This document shows positions 40,952 through 50,939 of a stretch of DNA of 64,000 nt, piece by piece. The DNA is from Verrucomicrobiales bacterium (GTDB lineage: Bacteria; Verrucomicrobiota; Verrucomicrobiia; Verrucomicrobiales; DEV007), in contig PAAG01000004.1 of NCBI GenBank assembly GCA_002698785.1, forward strand, positions 1 to 64,000, in the 5' to 3' direction. The notes beneath the pieces were generated by a model. That model was not told the origin of the DNA. It worked only from the letters and a program-made list of their open reading frames with translations, and did no database searches. The position numbers were made by a program, and so were the translations under genes. How positions within the stretch are numbered: position 1 is the first letter of the stretch; the number at the start of each line of letters is the position of its first letter.

Positions 40952-41878
40952 ATGAAACGCCGCACTTTCCTGACTGGTTCGGGGCTGGCTCTGGGCACAC
41001 TGGCGGCATCGGGAGCGGTCAACAGTCTCAAAGCAGAAGAAAAACCTATGAGTTTCAAATATTGCCTGAACATGTCCACCATTCGCGGCCAGGAACTCGA
41101 CGCTGCTGAAGAAATCGAAGTCGCCGGAAAAGCAGGATACGACTCCATCGAACCCTGGTTCCGGAAGATCAACGAATACGTCGAAAAGGGCGGAAAACTC
41201 TCGGATCTCAAAAAGCGGATCGACGACTACGGACTGACAGTCGAAAGCGCCATCGGTTTTGCCAAATGGGTCGTAAATGATCCTGAAGAACGTGCCGCCG
41301 GCCTCGAAGAAGCAAAGCGCGACATGGATACCATTGCTCAACTGGGTGGGAAGAGAATCGCCGCCCCTCCAGCAGGCGGAAATGCAGAAGACCCCATCAG
41401 CCTCGATGATGCCGCAGATAGATACCGGATTCTTCTCGAACTCGGCGACGAAATGGGAGTCGTCCCCCAGGTCGAAATGTGGGGCGGTCACCCCACCATC
41501 GGAACAGTGGAAAAAGCGCTCTACGTGGCCATCCGCTCCGGTCACCCCAAAGCCTGTTTCTTGGGCGACGTTTACCACACCTACAAAGGCGGCTGTTCTT
41601 TCGAGTCCATCCTTCTCCTCGGCCCTCAGGCTCTCCAGAGCTATCATATGAACGATTATCCGTCTGACCCACCGAGGGAAACCATCAAGGACAAAGACCG
41701 TGTATTTCCCGGAGACGGCGTTGCCCCAATCCACCAGATCATTCGAAATTTCAAGGCAGTCGGCGCTTACCCGGCGCTCTCATTGGAGTTGTTCAACTCC
41801 TCCTATTGGGAGATGCCCGCTCTCGAATGTGCCAAAGTCGGTCTCGAAAAAATGAAGAGCGTGGTAGAGAGTGCCTGA
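40952..41878 (+). CDS. Sugar phosphate isomerase/epimerase (xylose isomerase-like TIM barrel) with Tat signal
   Basis: MKRRTFLTGSGLALGTLAASGA Tat leader; AGKAGYDSIEPW..., LGGKRIAAPPAGG, VPQVEMWGGHPTIG. Confidence 0.83.
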   Translation: MKRRTFLTGSGLALGTLAASGAVNSLKAEEKPMSFKYCLNMSTIRGQELDAAEEIEVAGKAGYDSIEPWFRKINEYVEKGGKLSDLKKRIDDYGLTVESAIGFAKWVVNDPEERAAGLEEAKRDMDTIAQLGGKRIAAPPAGGNAEDPISLDDAADRYRILLELGDEMGVVPQVEMWGGHPTIGTVEKALYVAIRSGHPKACFLGDVYHTYKGGCSFESILLLGPQALQSYHMNDYPSDPPRETIKDKDRVFPGDGVAPIHQIIRNFKAVGAYPALSLELFNSSYWEMPALECAKVGLEKMKSVVESA

Positions 41879-41903
41879 GAGGATTCTGGCACGGGATCTA
41901 CAA

Positions 41904-42482
41904 TTACCTCACACAGCGATATACGAAAGCCGGCGGGAGATTCTTCCAAGCTGTTGGGCTGATCTCTACAGACGAAAAATGCTCATCCAGCAGCTTACGA
42001 AAACGCTTTCCTGCAGGTAGCATCAGCCCCTGAAGATAAGCAAAGGTGGCGAACCTTCCCCCCGGAGGCAAAACGCTGAACATCGCCTCCAGGCAGCGAT
42101 CTTGGAGTTCCTTCGGGAACGAAGCCCAAGGGAGGCCACTCAAGATAACCTCGACGGAAGAGACACCCTCTTTCTCACAAAGCTCCGCGACCTTGGTTAC
42201 GCAATCTTGGGTGATGTTTACTCCGGGGCACCGCTGTCTTGAGATAGCAGCCAGTTCTGGATCCCGTTCGATCGCCATAAAAAACGTATCGTCCTTTTTC
42301 CGTGACTGAATCACTTCCGTAACCACCCCTGTTCCCGGACCAAACTCCAGGACGTTGTCGACTTCATTCCAGTCGAACCAGTCAGTCATCAGGCAGGCAA
42401 GGCGATTCGAACTCGGTGCAATCGCCCCCACATTGGAGGCGGAACGAAAAAAGGCCTTCAGGAAATCAGAGTGCTCGGACAT
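41904..42482 (-). CDS. SAM-dependent methyltransferase, phospholipid N-methyltransferase / rRNA dimethylase-like
   Basis: FFRSASNVGAIAPSSNRLACLM, VLEFGPGTGVVTEVI, ILSGLPWASFP. Confidence 0.82.
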   Translation of the reverse strand: MSEHSDFLKAFFRSASNVGAIAPSSNRLACLMTDWFDWNEVDNVLEFGPGTGVVTEVIQSRKKDDTFFMAIERDPELAAISRQRCPGVNITQDCVTKVAELCEKEGVSSVEVILSGLPWASFPKELQDRCLEAMFSVLPPGGRFATFAYLQGLMLPAGKRFRKLLDEHFSSVEISPTAWKNLPPAFVYRCVR

Positions 42483-42499
42483 GCGAGAGGTTCTTACCC

Positions 42500-43552
42500 T
42501 CAGGAGTTTGTTTTGGCTAGCGAAACCTCAAGGTTCTTCTTCACCAACTGGCCCATTGTCTCGCACGAACTGAATGCATCCACCTCGTGATACTCATTCA
42601 GTCCCTCACGCAAATAAATAACGTTTTCTTCTGGAGCGATCTCATCTTCCAGCATCGCTTCCCAGAGCGCCGCGAGACGTACCTTTGCGATCTGAACCCG
42701 ACGCTGGATCAGCGTTCTTTCCTCATCCTGATACTGGCGCATCGTTTGGTAGTTCAAGCGGGTGGTGCAGAGCTGAACAACCATTTCGTTCTCGAGGAAT
42801 GTCTGGGGCAGATACATTTCCTTTTTCCCCTCGTAACTCTGCTGGTCGAAATCGATCGCACGAACGCGATACTGCGCATCCTCGAAATCCGGCGTGATGT
42901 CTACCACGTAATTGTAACTGCGCATATCACCTAACAGACGTACAAAGCAACGTTCGTTAAACTTTACGAACTCCTTCGCGACCCGAACGCGGTTGGTTTC
43001 CTCGCGTTCGAAATATTCTGCAATAAACACATCCCCGGGAACTCCGGCGATATGATCTTCGATCAGCGTATCTCCGTTTACCAGATAGTTGATTCGGTTG
43101 GGTGACAGAATGTGTTCCAACTCCAGGCCGTAGATTCGCGAAGAATCCGCGATCTTCACGTAAAAGTGGTCGTAGTTGTCATTGAACTGATTCACAATCC
43201 GCACCCGAAACGGGCGAGAATTTCCGAAGTCGCAGAAATCCACCCGCTCCATATACAGGTGATCTCCCACTCGCAGGGCATCAGTCCGGAGCAGAGAATA
43301 GATTTTCACCAGTTTCTTGCTCAGCTCTTCCCTGATCTCCGGCTCATAAAAAACCGTCTTCCAGAGGGTATCGTTCCCATCACGATCGAAAAGAGGGAAG
43401 AGTTGCGAGAACCGGTGCAGGTCTTCATAAACGACCGGAATGTCGTAAGACCGTTGATACGTAGTGAGATACTTCGCCAGTCGCGAACTGACGGGATAGT
43501 ACTTTTTGCGTTTCAGGACAAAACTCACGGCGACTCCTTGAACTCCCAACAC
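42500..43552 (-). CDS. Conserved-looking hypothetical protein (350 aa)
   Basis: Long ORF with ordinary composition; no family recognised. Confidence 0.65.
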   Translation of the reverse strand: MLGVQGVAVSFVLKRKKYYPVSSRLAKYLTTYQRSYDIPVVYEDLHRFSQLFPLFDRDGNDTLWKTVFYEPEIREELSKKLVKIYSLLRTDALRVGDHLYMERVDFCDFGNSRPFRVRIVNQFNDNYDHFYVKIADSSRIYGLELEHILSPNRINYLVNGDTLIEDHIAGVPGDVFIAEYFEREETNRVRVAKEFVKFNERCFVRLLGDMRSYNYVVDITPDFEDAQYRVRAIDFDQQSYEGKKEMYLPQTFLENEMVVQLCTTRLNYQTMRQYQDEERTLIQRRVQIAKVRLAALWEAMLEDEIAPEENVIYLREGLNEYHEVDAFSSCETMGQLVKKNLEVSLAKTNS

Positions 43553-43661
43553 TATGAACCGGATTCGCCGGGAGAAAACAGGAATTCACGAAACGACACA
43601 GAACGTGCTGCCTACGTCAAATGCCTCTTGCCCAACCCGACGATAAGGGAAATTTATTCCA

Positions 43662-44042
43662 ATGGAGGAAATCATCATCCAAATCACCCTGCGAGACGCC
43701 TTGATCACCTCATTCGGAAGTCGGATGCCTTCTCCCTACACCTGCAAGATCTTCCTCAAGGCTCCCGAGAACTGGGTTGAAAACGGCAATCTCATTGAAG
43801 AAGGAAAAGAAAAATTCTTTCAATCATTCTACGGACCCGATTGGAAAAACGGCAACAGCGACGGATCGAGATACAGCGTTTACGAATACGAAGAAACCGT
43901 CCTCAAATCACCCGAAGCCATACAATCAGCCCGGGAAGAAGCCGAAACTCAATCCGATCCGAAGGTAAAATGGTGGTTCAACCGAGTCGACGAAGAAGGG
44001 AATGTAGTCACCTGCGAGAAGACCGAAATCTTCTCTGAGTAG
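43662..44042 (+). CDS. Hypothetical protein (126 aa)
   Basis: ORF of plausible composition starting MEEIIIQITLRDALITSF. Confidence 0.5.
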   Translation: MEEIIIQITLRDALITSFGSRMPSPYTCKIFLKAPENWVENGNLIEEGKEKFFQSFYGPDWKNGNSDGSRYSVYEYEETVLKSPEAIQSAREEAETQSDPKVKWWFNRVDEEGNVVTCEKTEIFSE

Positions 44043-44438
44043 TCTCTCCTGAAAAGTCTGATTCCATCTGACTCAAGACAACCAAAATTGAGCTTCATTA
44101 CCGCCGTTTATTATGGTATTGTTAGTAATGGGCCAAGGCGAGCCGACCATTCTGCGAAAGAGGTCAAGAAGTCCAAAAATTGACGTGAAAACCCAGGAAA
44201 TGACGGGGGATGATGGAAAATGCATGAGTAAGAAATTTTGGCAAAATGCTAATAAACAAAGAGTTAGATGGATGTTTTGGGTGAAAATGATGAAAAACGC
44301 GATTCCCCATCAAATCCCATCATTTTCGCAAAAGTCTTCCGTCTTTATCCTTATCTTACTCTTTATCTTTTTCTCATCCCCTAACGCCCCGTTCGCACAA
44401 TTCTTGACCAATTCCTCGTGACCCGTAACCCTTGGCCC

Positions 44439-45911
44439 ATGAACCGATTTATCCTATTCACTCTCGTCCTGACCTTCTTCTGCGTTTCGGTCAGCTTTTC
44501 CCAAACTCGGCCCAATTTCATCATCGTCCTGGCCGACGATCTCGGTTACGGCGATTTGGCCTGCTTCGGAAACGACATCGTAAAAACTCCCCATCTCGAC
44601 CGCTTCGCTTCAGAAGGAGTAAAACTCACCGACTACTACGCACCTGCCGCGAATTGCTCCCCCTCACGTGCCGGACTCATGACAGGCCGCACCCCATGGC
44701 GTATCGGCATCCACAACTGGATTCCGATGATGTCGCCAATGCACGTAAAAGAGTCCGAAATCACGATCGCCACACTCTTGAAAAATGCCGGTTACGACAC
44801 CTGCCACACCGGCAAGTGGCACCTCAACGGCATGTTCAATCTCCCCGGACAACCCCAACCCGACGATCACGGATTCAGCCATTGGTTTTCCGTCCAGAAC
44901 AACGCACTTCCCAATCACCACGATCCCTACAACTTTGTCAGAAACGGTATCCCGGTTGGAGAAATCGAAGGCTATTCATCTCACATTGTCACGGACGAGG
45001 CTGTTCATTGGCTAAAAGAAAACAGGGACCCTGACAAACCTTTCTTTCTCTTCGTCTGCTACCACGAACCACACGAACCCATCGCCACCGCGCCCGAGTA
45101 TGCCGCTCTGTATGACAACCTGGAAGATCCCGCCGAGCGAGCCTTATGGGGAAACATCACCCAGATGGACGCCGCCTTCGGAAAGCTCATGGCCGAGGTC
45201 GACAGTCTCGGATTGCGAGACGATACACTCGTGTTTTTCACCAGTGACAACGGCCCCGCCCTGACAGGGAAACATCCTTACGGTTCCGCCGGACCGCTCC
45301 GCACCAAAAAAGGATACATGTGGGAAGGAGGGATTCGAGTTCCAGCCTTAATCCGCTGGCCCGGAAATACGGAACCCGGCACCGAATGTGTCGACCCTGT
45401 CTGTGGAGTAGACGTCCTACCGACCTTCTGCGACATCGCAGGCGTCCAGGCTCCGACTGATCGAGCCATCGACGGAACTAGCCTGATTCCACTTTTCAAC
45501 GGCGACGAACTCGTCCGCGAAACACCTCTCTACTGGCATTTCAATCGAGCACGAAGCTCCGTAAAAGTCGCCATCCGAGAAGGGGACTGGAAACTCGTAG
45601 CCCGAATCGACCGCCCCGATTTGAAACCCAGCGGAGGCATCACCGCTGAAGACATCGAGACAAACGCCAACGCCGAACTGACCGGATTCGAACTTTTCAA
45701 CGTTCGCGAAGACGTCGCCGAAGAGAACGACCTCAGCAAAGAAGAGACCGCTCGCTTCGAAGGAATGAAAGAAGCAATGGTCGAGATGTATCACGAAGTC
45801 CGGGACGAAAGCCCCGTCTGGCCCGAATGGGAATTCCCCAAATACGAAGGCCAACGCATCGAATGGCCCGAATACAAAGCCCTCCGAAAACCACCTGTTT
45901 ACGAACCGTAA
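44439..45911 (+). CDS. Secreted sulfatase (formylglycine type)
   Basis: Signal peptide; RPNFIIVLADDLGYGDLACFGN; sulfatase signature NCSPSRAGLMTGR; TGKWHL. Confidence 0.95.
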   Translation: MNRFILFTLVLTFFCVSVSFSQTRPNFIIVLADDLGYGDLACFGNDIVKTPHLDRFASEGVKLTDYYAPAANCSPSRAGLMTGRTPWRIGIHNWIPMMSPMHVKESEITIATLLKNAGYDTCHTGKWHLNGMFNLPGQPQPDDHGFSHWFSVQNNALPNHHDPYNFVRNGIPVGEIEGYSSHIVTDEAVHWLKENRDPDKPFFLFVCYHEPHEPIATAPEYAALYDNLEDPAERALWGNITQMDAAFGKLMAEVDSLGLRDDTLVFFTSDNGPALTGKHPYGSAGPLRTKKGYMWEGGIRVPALIRWPGNTEPGTECVDPVCGVDVLPTFCDIAGVQAPTDRAIDGTSLIPLFNGDELVRETPLYWHFNRARSSVKVAIREGDWKLVARIDRPDLKPSGGITAEDIETNANAELTGFELFNVREDVAEENDLSKEETARFEGMKEAMVEMYHEVRDESPVWPEWEFPKYEGQRIEWPEYKALRKPPVYEP

Positions 45912-45916
45912 CGTAA

Positions 45917-45934
45917 CTTCGACTTCAGTCGAAG
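45917..45934. repeat. REP-like palindrome, left copy
   Basis: cttcgact-tc-agtcgaag, 6 nt after the sulfatase stop; reverse complement of the copy at 46720-46737. Confidence 0.85.
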
Positions 45935-46021
45935 CGAAACGCCCAACCACCTGACCATGTCTATTTGCTGACCAATCCCCATACAACCTACATTCCACAA
46001 GCCCTGCGAAATCCTCCCTGC

Positions 46022-46687
46022 ATGTTCCCCAACACGCCCATTCCATTCAAACCCTTCCTGCCATCGCAGACAGTCGGCACCTACAGGACTGACCTCCCTC
46101 ACTGGCGCCAACCCGGCGTCACCTACTTTGTGACCTTCCGGCTTGCCGACTCGATCCCCGCCGAAGTGCTTGAATCGTGGGGAAAGGAGAAAATTGAGTG
46201 GCTCACTGAGAAAGGTGTAAAAGCAAAATCGCCAATCTCCCCGGAGAACGTCCCAACTGAACTACGCTATCTTTTCGACAGAACGTTCAATCGTAAACTC
46301 AACGCCTACCTCGACGGATTTCACGGCAGTTGCATTCTTCGGAAGCCAGTAGCGAGACCCCCGCTGCTTAAAGCGTTAGAATCAGTAGACAGCTTAATTG
46401 GCGATTTGGTCATCATGCCGAACCACGTTCACATCCTGATAACCCCGGCAGAGAACGAAACGCTACAAAAAGCGCTGAAGCGAATCAAAGGGGCCTCCGC
46501 AAGAGGAATCAATTTGGCACTCGGTCAGAATGGCAAAGTGTGGAAGAAGCATTCCTACGATCACATCGTGCGCGATCTCAAGCAATTGAACCACTACAAG
46601 GATTACATTGCTTCCAATCCAGTGAGGGCTCGGATTCGGGATGAGGCATATACATGGAAGGAGGCGAATTATACAATCGCAGCGTGA
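46022..46687 (+). mobile_element. REP-associated tyrosine transposase (RAYT, Y1_Tnp / HUH family)
   Basis: VIMPNHVHILI (HUH motif) and HYKDYIASNPVRARI (candidate catalytic Tyr region); flanked by inverted REP palindromes. Confidence 0.93.
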
Positions 46688-46719
46688 GGGCTAGCATCGT
46701 CGGGGCCTCCCTCATCTCG

Positions 46720-46737
46720 CTTCGACTGAAGTCGAAG
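46720..46737. repeat. REP-like palindrome, right copy (inverted relative to left)
   Basis: cttcgact-ga-agtcgaag; directly abuts the stop codon (46738-46740) of the minus-strand hydrolase. Confidence 0.85.
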
Positions 46738-49161
46738 CTACGGCCCAGGCCAGTCCAAGTGCTTATGCAGAAAGTCGTAGGTTCCCACCTCGTTAATCGC
46801 ATGCGGACCCACGAACCACTCAATTTCACATCGGTCTTCTAACCGCAATTTTGCCTCGTATAAATTTCGCACTTTAGCAAACTCATAAGCCACTCGCTCA
46901 TCTGGCGCCACTCCATCGAAATGACCTCGCTCCACCATAAACGGACGCGGACAGATCAGGGCAGCCATCTCCGAGTAATTAAACGTCCCGCCCAGATTCC
47001 ATTCAAAGATCTCATACTCACCCTTATTCGCATAACTGTAGCGAAGCGACGCAGGATCTGTCGCAGCGTTCTTCCAGACCCAGTCATTGAAGTCCGCCGA
47101 ACAGATCGAAAGACAGTAATTATCCACCAACGGAGGGATTCGCATCGCAGATTTCCCTCCATAACTCAATCCATAAAACGCTATCTTGTCAGGATCGGTG
47201 AAGGGCTGATCAGCAAGCCAGTCAGTTAACTGCTGGTGTTGCGGAACGATAATAGAAAACAGCGTCTTCCCAATCGACTGAGCCTTGAACTGCTGCAGCC
47301 GGAATAGATCGAAATATTTATACGCATTCTGCGGAGCAAAAGTAATGAAGCCCCGTTCCGCAAGCCGGGTCGCAAACGCCTTGTAGGCCTTGTATTTCTC
47401 CTCACTGACAACCTGTTGAGGTGTTCCCTCCAATCCGTGCTGGCAGACGACAACTGGCCGCTTTTCCCCTGAGGAGATATCGAGGTCTTTAGGCAATGTC
47501 AGGATTCCATACGCAAATACACGATCCTCACCATCACTCTCATCAAACACATCCATCACCACTTCATAGCTGACCGTCTTCGGCCCTTCTTGGTAGGGGC
47601 GGGTGCGAACGTTTGGTTCAGCTAGGGGGAGTTCAAAATCACCTACCACCTTCGTGCGAAAATACTCACGATATGGTTCGATCGTTTCTTCAAATGCCTC
47701 GAGCGAGTCCGTTTTTAGATCTTTGAAAAAATCACGCCGATCCGATTCGGACTGAATCAGAGCCCACTGATTGTGCGCTTCAATTTCGGCTATTTGTTTC
47801 TGTCGAACTCGGTTGCTGATCGAGTCGTCAACGAGTTGTCTGTGAAACGGGTTGTCACTGACCCATGGCTTGGTTGGACTCTCACCGATAACTTTTTGAT
47901 TTGGCCGGTACAGGCTTGAGGGGGCGGAAACGGCCACGCCAAGCGGTTTTCCAAAAGTCTCGATAGCGTTTCTCTCTCCGCTGCAAACCGTGGGCTGCGG
48001 ATGAATCGGTAGGCGTTCTGCGATGCTTCGTGCCCTTTCGAACTCGGTTTGTATGTCCTTCCCTATTGCAGGAGCTGTTTGATAGGATTTACCGCGTTTT
48101 TCCGGTCGTTCGGTAAGCACCTCCATTGAGCCGTCTTTTTCATTTCTGAATTCTGCCAGGGCTTTTTCTGCTATCTCAACTGTCACGTAGCGGGGTAAGA
48201 TGAGACTGGCGATCTCGGCAGTCCCGAACTCCGAGATAAAACCGAAAAGGTTGTGTTCGGCTGGCTCCTTCCAGAGTTGATCCCTTGATGAAAAGCCACC
48301 GCTGACAAGCGTCGAAGCGACGCGATCATCAAGAGCGGAAGCCAGCAGCGCAAGGAATCCACCTTCCCCGGATCCGGCGACTCCAATCGGCCGCGCTTCG
48401 TTTTGGGAATGGGAAAAACAATCGATCGCGGCAAGAACTTTATGGACCTCATATCCAAGAAGAGACCGCCCGAGTTCATACGATGGCCGGTGTACCCATT
48501 CCCGGTTGGTCATTTTGAAGGCGTTTTCTTCACGGTCGATCAGAAAGGGAACGAGCACTCGACAGCCATTTCTTGCGAGATGTACCCCCCAGCCGGAAAA
48601 CCTATCTGCATTTCGGTAAGCGCTCTGCATCACACCCGCAGCAATACCCGGCTCTTCATCGACATCAGGAAGTAGAATAACGTCTGCTTTCGGAACCCCC
48701 TGCGGCTCGATGAGAAATCCCACTCCATGTATATTTCGAATGGCATTCCATTGGACGATGTGAACGGTAAGCTCTTCCGCCGAAGCCATTGGCCTCCCAT
48801 CTTGGGAGATGTACAAAAAACCATTCTCCTCCGGCCTCTCATCGCGATCCAGCCCCAGCATCTCAGCCAGGTGCTTCCTGTTCGGTTCGACCGATTTTAC
48901 ATAGGCCTCAGGAGAAGAGAAATCACGATTCCAGACCTGCACCCGCTTTTCGGTGGCTCGTTCGATCATCCGGTCCAGGAATCGATCGTTCGCCTCAACC
49001 AACTTGAGGCTAAGGTCGCCTTCCCAATCCAGCAGATCCGTTCCCGGCAGCGGCTCGGTCGCAGTTGAAGGCCCGAGGATCGGCCATGGGGGAGCCTCTT
49101 CGGAAAAGACGTTCGTCGGAGAGAATACGAGGCACAACAGCGGAAGAAACAGGCGTCTCAT
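46738..49161 (-). CDS. Secreted double alpha/beta-hydrolase (acetyl xylan esterase / dienelactone hydrolase-like)
   Basis: Signal peptide; VVVCQHGLEGTPQQ, YGLSYGGKSAMRIPPL nucleophile elbow; upstream second hydrolase-like segment GVAGSGEGGFLALLASALDDRV. Confidence 0.78.
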   Translation of the reverse strand: MRRLFLPLLCLVFSPTNVFSEEAPPWPILGPSTATEPLPGTDLLDWEGDLSLKLVEANDRFLDRMIERATEKRVQVWNRDFSSPEAYVKSVEPNRKHLAEMLGLDRDERPEENGFLYISQDGRPMASAEELTVHIVQWNAIRNIHGVGFLIEPQGVPKADVILLPDVDEEPGIAAGVMQSAYRNADRFSGWGVHLARNGCRVLVPFLIDREENAFKMTNREWVHRPSYELGRSLLGYEVHKVLAAIDCFSHSQNEARPIGVAGSGEGGFLALLASALDDRVASTLVSGGFSSRDQLWKEPAEHNLFGFISEFGTAEIASLILPRYVTVEIAEKALAEFRNEKDGSMEVLTERPEKRGKSYQTAPAIGKDIQTEFERARSIAERLPIHPQPTVCSGERNAIETFGKPLGVAVSAPSSLYRPNQKVIGESPTKPWVSDNPFHRQLVDDSISNRVRQKQIAEIEAHNQWALIQSESDRRDFFKDLKTDSLEAFEETIEPYREYFRTKVVGDFELPLAEPNVRTRPYQEGPKTVSYEVVMDVFDESDGEDRVFAYGILTLPKDLDISSGEKRPVVVCQHGLEGTPQQVVSEEKYKAYKAFATRLAERGFITFAPQNAYKYFDLFRLQQFKAQSIGKTLFSIIVPQHQQLTDWLADQPFTDPDKIAFYGLSYGGKSAMRIPPLVDNYCLSICSADFNDWVWKNAATDPASLRYSYANKGEYEIFEWNLGGTFNYSEMAALICPRPFMVERGHFDGVAPDERVAYEFAKVRNLYEAKLRLEDRCEIEWFVGPHAINEVGTYDFLHKHLDWPGP

Positions 49162-49279
49162 CTCATCAGGGGACCAAATTCGGATTGAAAAGGCAAAGCG
49201 CATTCAGGCGGAAACGCGGCTTTTCAAAAATATTTCGGTTTCTCGGTAAGGTTTTTCCACCAGCGGGAAAACCCGTAGC

Positions 49280-50863
49280 ATGAAACGATCAATCTTCCTT
49301 CTTGCCGTTATCGCCATGACAGCCATTTCTGCCGCACGAGCGGGAGAGCGGTGGACCGACGGGCCCGATGCCATTCTCGTTCTCGGCCAGCCAGATTTCG
49401 ACACCAATGATCCAGTGGCTTCACAGTCTGGGCTGAACGATCCCCACGAGGCTGTCGTAGATCCGAACACTGGAAAGGTATTCGTTGTGGACTCCAATCA
49501 TAACCGAATCCTGAGGTTTGCTTCGTTTTCAGCTCTCAGCGACGGCGCTTTGGCAGAAGCTGTATTTGGACAAACAAACTTCACGAATACTTCGAGGTCA
49601 GATGCACAGGATAAGATTTACAATTCCCGAGGCCTTGCCATGGAGGACGACGGCACGCTCTGGGTCGCTGACTATCGCAACCATAGGATACTACGCTTCG
49701 ACGATGCTTCGGAGAAAACGGACGGAGAGAATGCAGATGGCGTTTTGGGCCAGACTGACTTTGGCGAAGACACTGCCGGACTCTCCCAATCTGCGACCGG
49801 ATTTGTCATCGATGTGGCAGTCGATGCAGATGGTAATCTATTTTCCGCTTCGACTGCGAACAGCCGGGTCTTGATGTGGGAAAATGCGAAGTCACTCGCG
49901 GCGGGCTCGAACGCCACAAAGGTGTTTGGACAGGAAGATTTTACTTCAAATGAAGATATGACCGATCAGGACGGAATGTGGGCTCCGGTCGGTGTTGCGG
50001 TTGATGGAGAGGGGAACCTCTACGTTACAGATCAGGGGAATCAGCGAGTGCTTCGCTTCGATAATCCGAGCGCCAAGATGAACGGGGACGATGCCGACGC
50101 GGTGTTCGGGCAAGCAGACTTCACGAGTGGTAGCCCTGGCTCTGCTCCAAATCGGTTCAATTATCCTGAGAGAGGGGCGGTGGATAGCGAGGGAACATTC
50201 TGGCTCGCTGATTCTGCAAATAACCGAATCCTCGGATTCAAGAATGCGGCTAGCTTGAGTAACGACCCCGATCCTGACTACGTGATCGGGCAGCCAGATT
50301 TTGAATCTTACGACCGGGGACTCAATGCTTCCGAAATGGACGCACCCTTTGGGCTAGGCTTCGACTCGGCCGGACGAATGTTTGTGGCGGATGCGGGGAA
50401 CAATCGAGTTACCGTATTTGAAAAGAGTCGTTTTCAGCCTGACTTCACGATTGGAGAGAAACCCGGAAAGCAGAAGGGGAAGAACAAATACAATCGCTCT
50501 GGAGCCGGGCAAAAAGATTCCATTGTGACAGATGGCAAAGAGGTGAAATTCATCACGAAGATTCAGAACGATGGAAACGTTATTGATTCTTTTTTCCTCA
50601 AGAGCGCAAAGACCAGTTCAAAAATTCGTGTCAAAGTATTCCGTGTAACAGGTGGTCGAGCGAATGTAACCGGTGCCGCAAAGCGGGGAAATCATCTTAC
50701 TGCGCCAATCGGTGTTGGAGGAACTCTGAAGTATGAATTGAAAGGTAAGCCAAAAGGAAAATTCAAAGAGAAGCGAAAGACGCACAAACTTTGGATTCAG
50801 GCTACTTCCATTGTCGACGGCGAAATTGATAAGGTTCAAGGACTCGTCAAAAACAGGCCGTAG
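49280..50863 (+). CDS. NHL-repeat beta-propeller protein, paralog 1
   Basis: Signal peptide; repeated (F/L)GQxDF...G(V/L)A(V/M)D..G(T/N)L(W/Y)V(A/T)D..N.R(I/V)LRFDN; conserved C-terminal domain shared with 57878-59485. Confidence 0.9.
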   Translation: MKRSIFLLAVIAMTAISAARAGERWTDGPDAILVLGQPDFDTNDPVASQSGLNDPHEAVVDPNTGKVFVVDSNHNRILRFASFSALSDGALAEAVFGQTNFTNTSRSDAQDKIYNSRGLAMEDDGTLWVADYRNHRILRFDDASEKTDGENADGVLGQTDFGEDTAGLSQSATGFVIDVAVDADGNLFSASTANSRVLMWENAKSLAAGSNATKVFGQEDFTSNEDMTDQDGMWAPVGVAVDGEGNLYVTDQGNQRVLRFDNPSAKMNGDDADAVFGQADFTSGSPGSAPNRFNYPERGAVDSEGTFWLADSANNRILGFKNAASLSNDPDPDYVIGQPDFESYDRGLNASEMDAPFGLGFDSAGRMFVADAGNNRVTVFEKSRFQPDFTIGEKPGKQKGKNKYNRSGAGQKDSIVTDGKEVKFITKIQNDGNVIDSFFLKSAKTSSKIRVKVFRVTGGRANVTGAAKRGNHLTAPIGVGGTLKYELKGKPKGKFKEKRKTHKLWIQATSIVDGEIDKVQGLVKNRP

Positions 50864-50912
50864 TCTCCATATCTTTTAGTGACGGATTTTTGACATCAGC
50901 GAGATTTTCAAT

Positions 50913-50939
50913 CGGCAGTGGATAGCGTATCCGCTGTCG
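50913..50939 (+). promoter_or_regulatory. Hairpin directly abutting the start codon of the choice-of-anchor I gene
   Basis: cggcagtggata-gcg-tatccgctgtcg: 12-bp stem including two G.U pairs; ATG at 50940. Confidence 0.55.

Noticed and set aside
43112-43780. 222-aa plus-strand ORF antisense to the 350-aa hypothetical gene
   Set aside because: Shadow ORF; composition (many His/Arg/Pro) not protein-like and no start context.
44113-44421. 102-aa ORF upstream of the sulfatase, with a local inverted repeat (gaaaatgatg/catcattttc, 44283-44327)
   Set aside because: Composition and start are unconvincing; the hairpin is A/T-rich. Too weak to call a gene or regulatory RNA.
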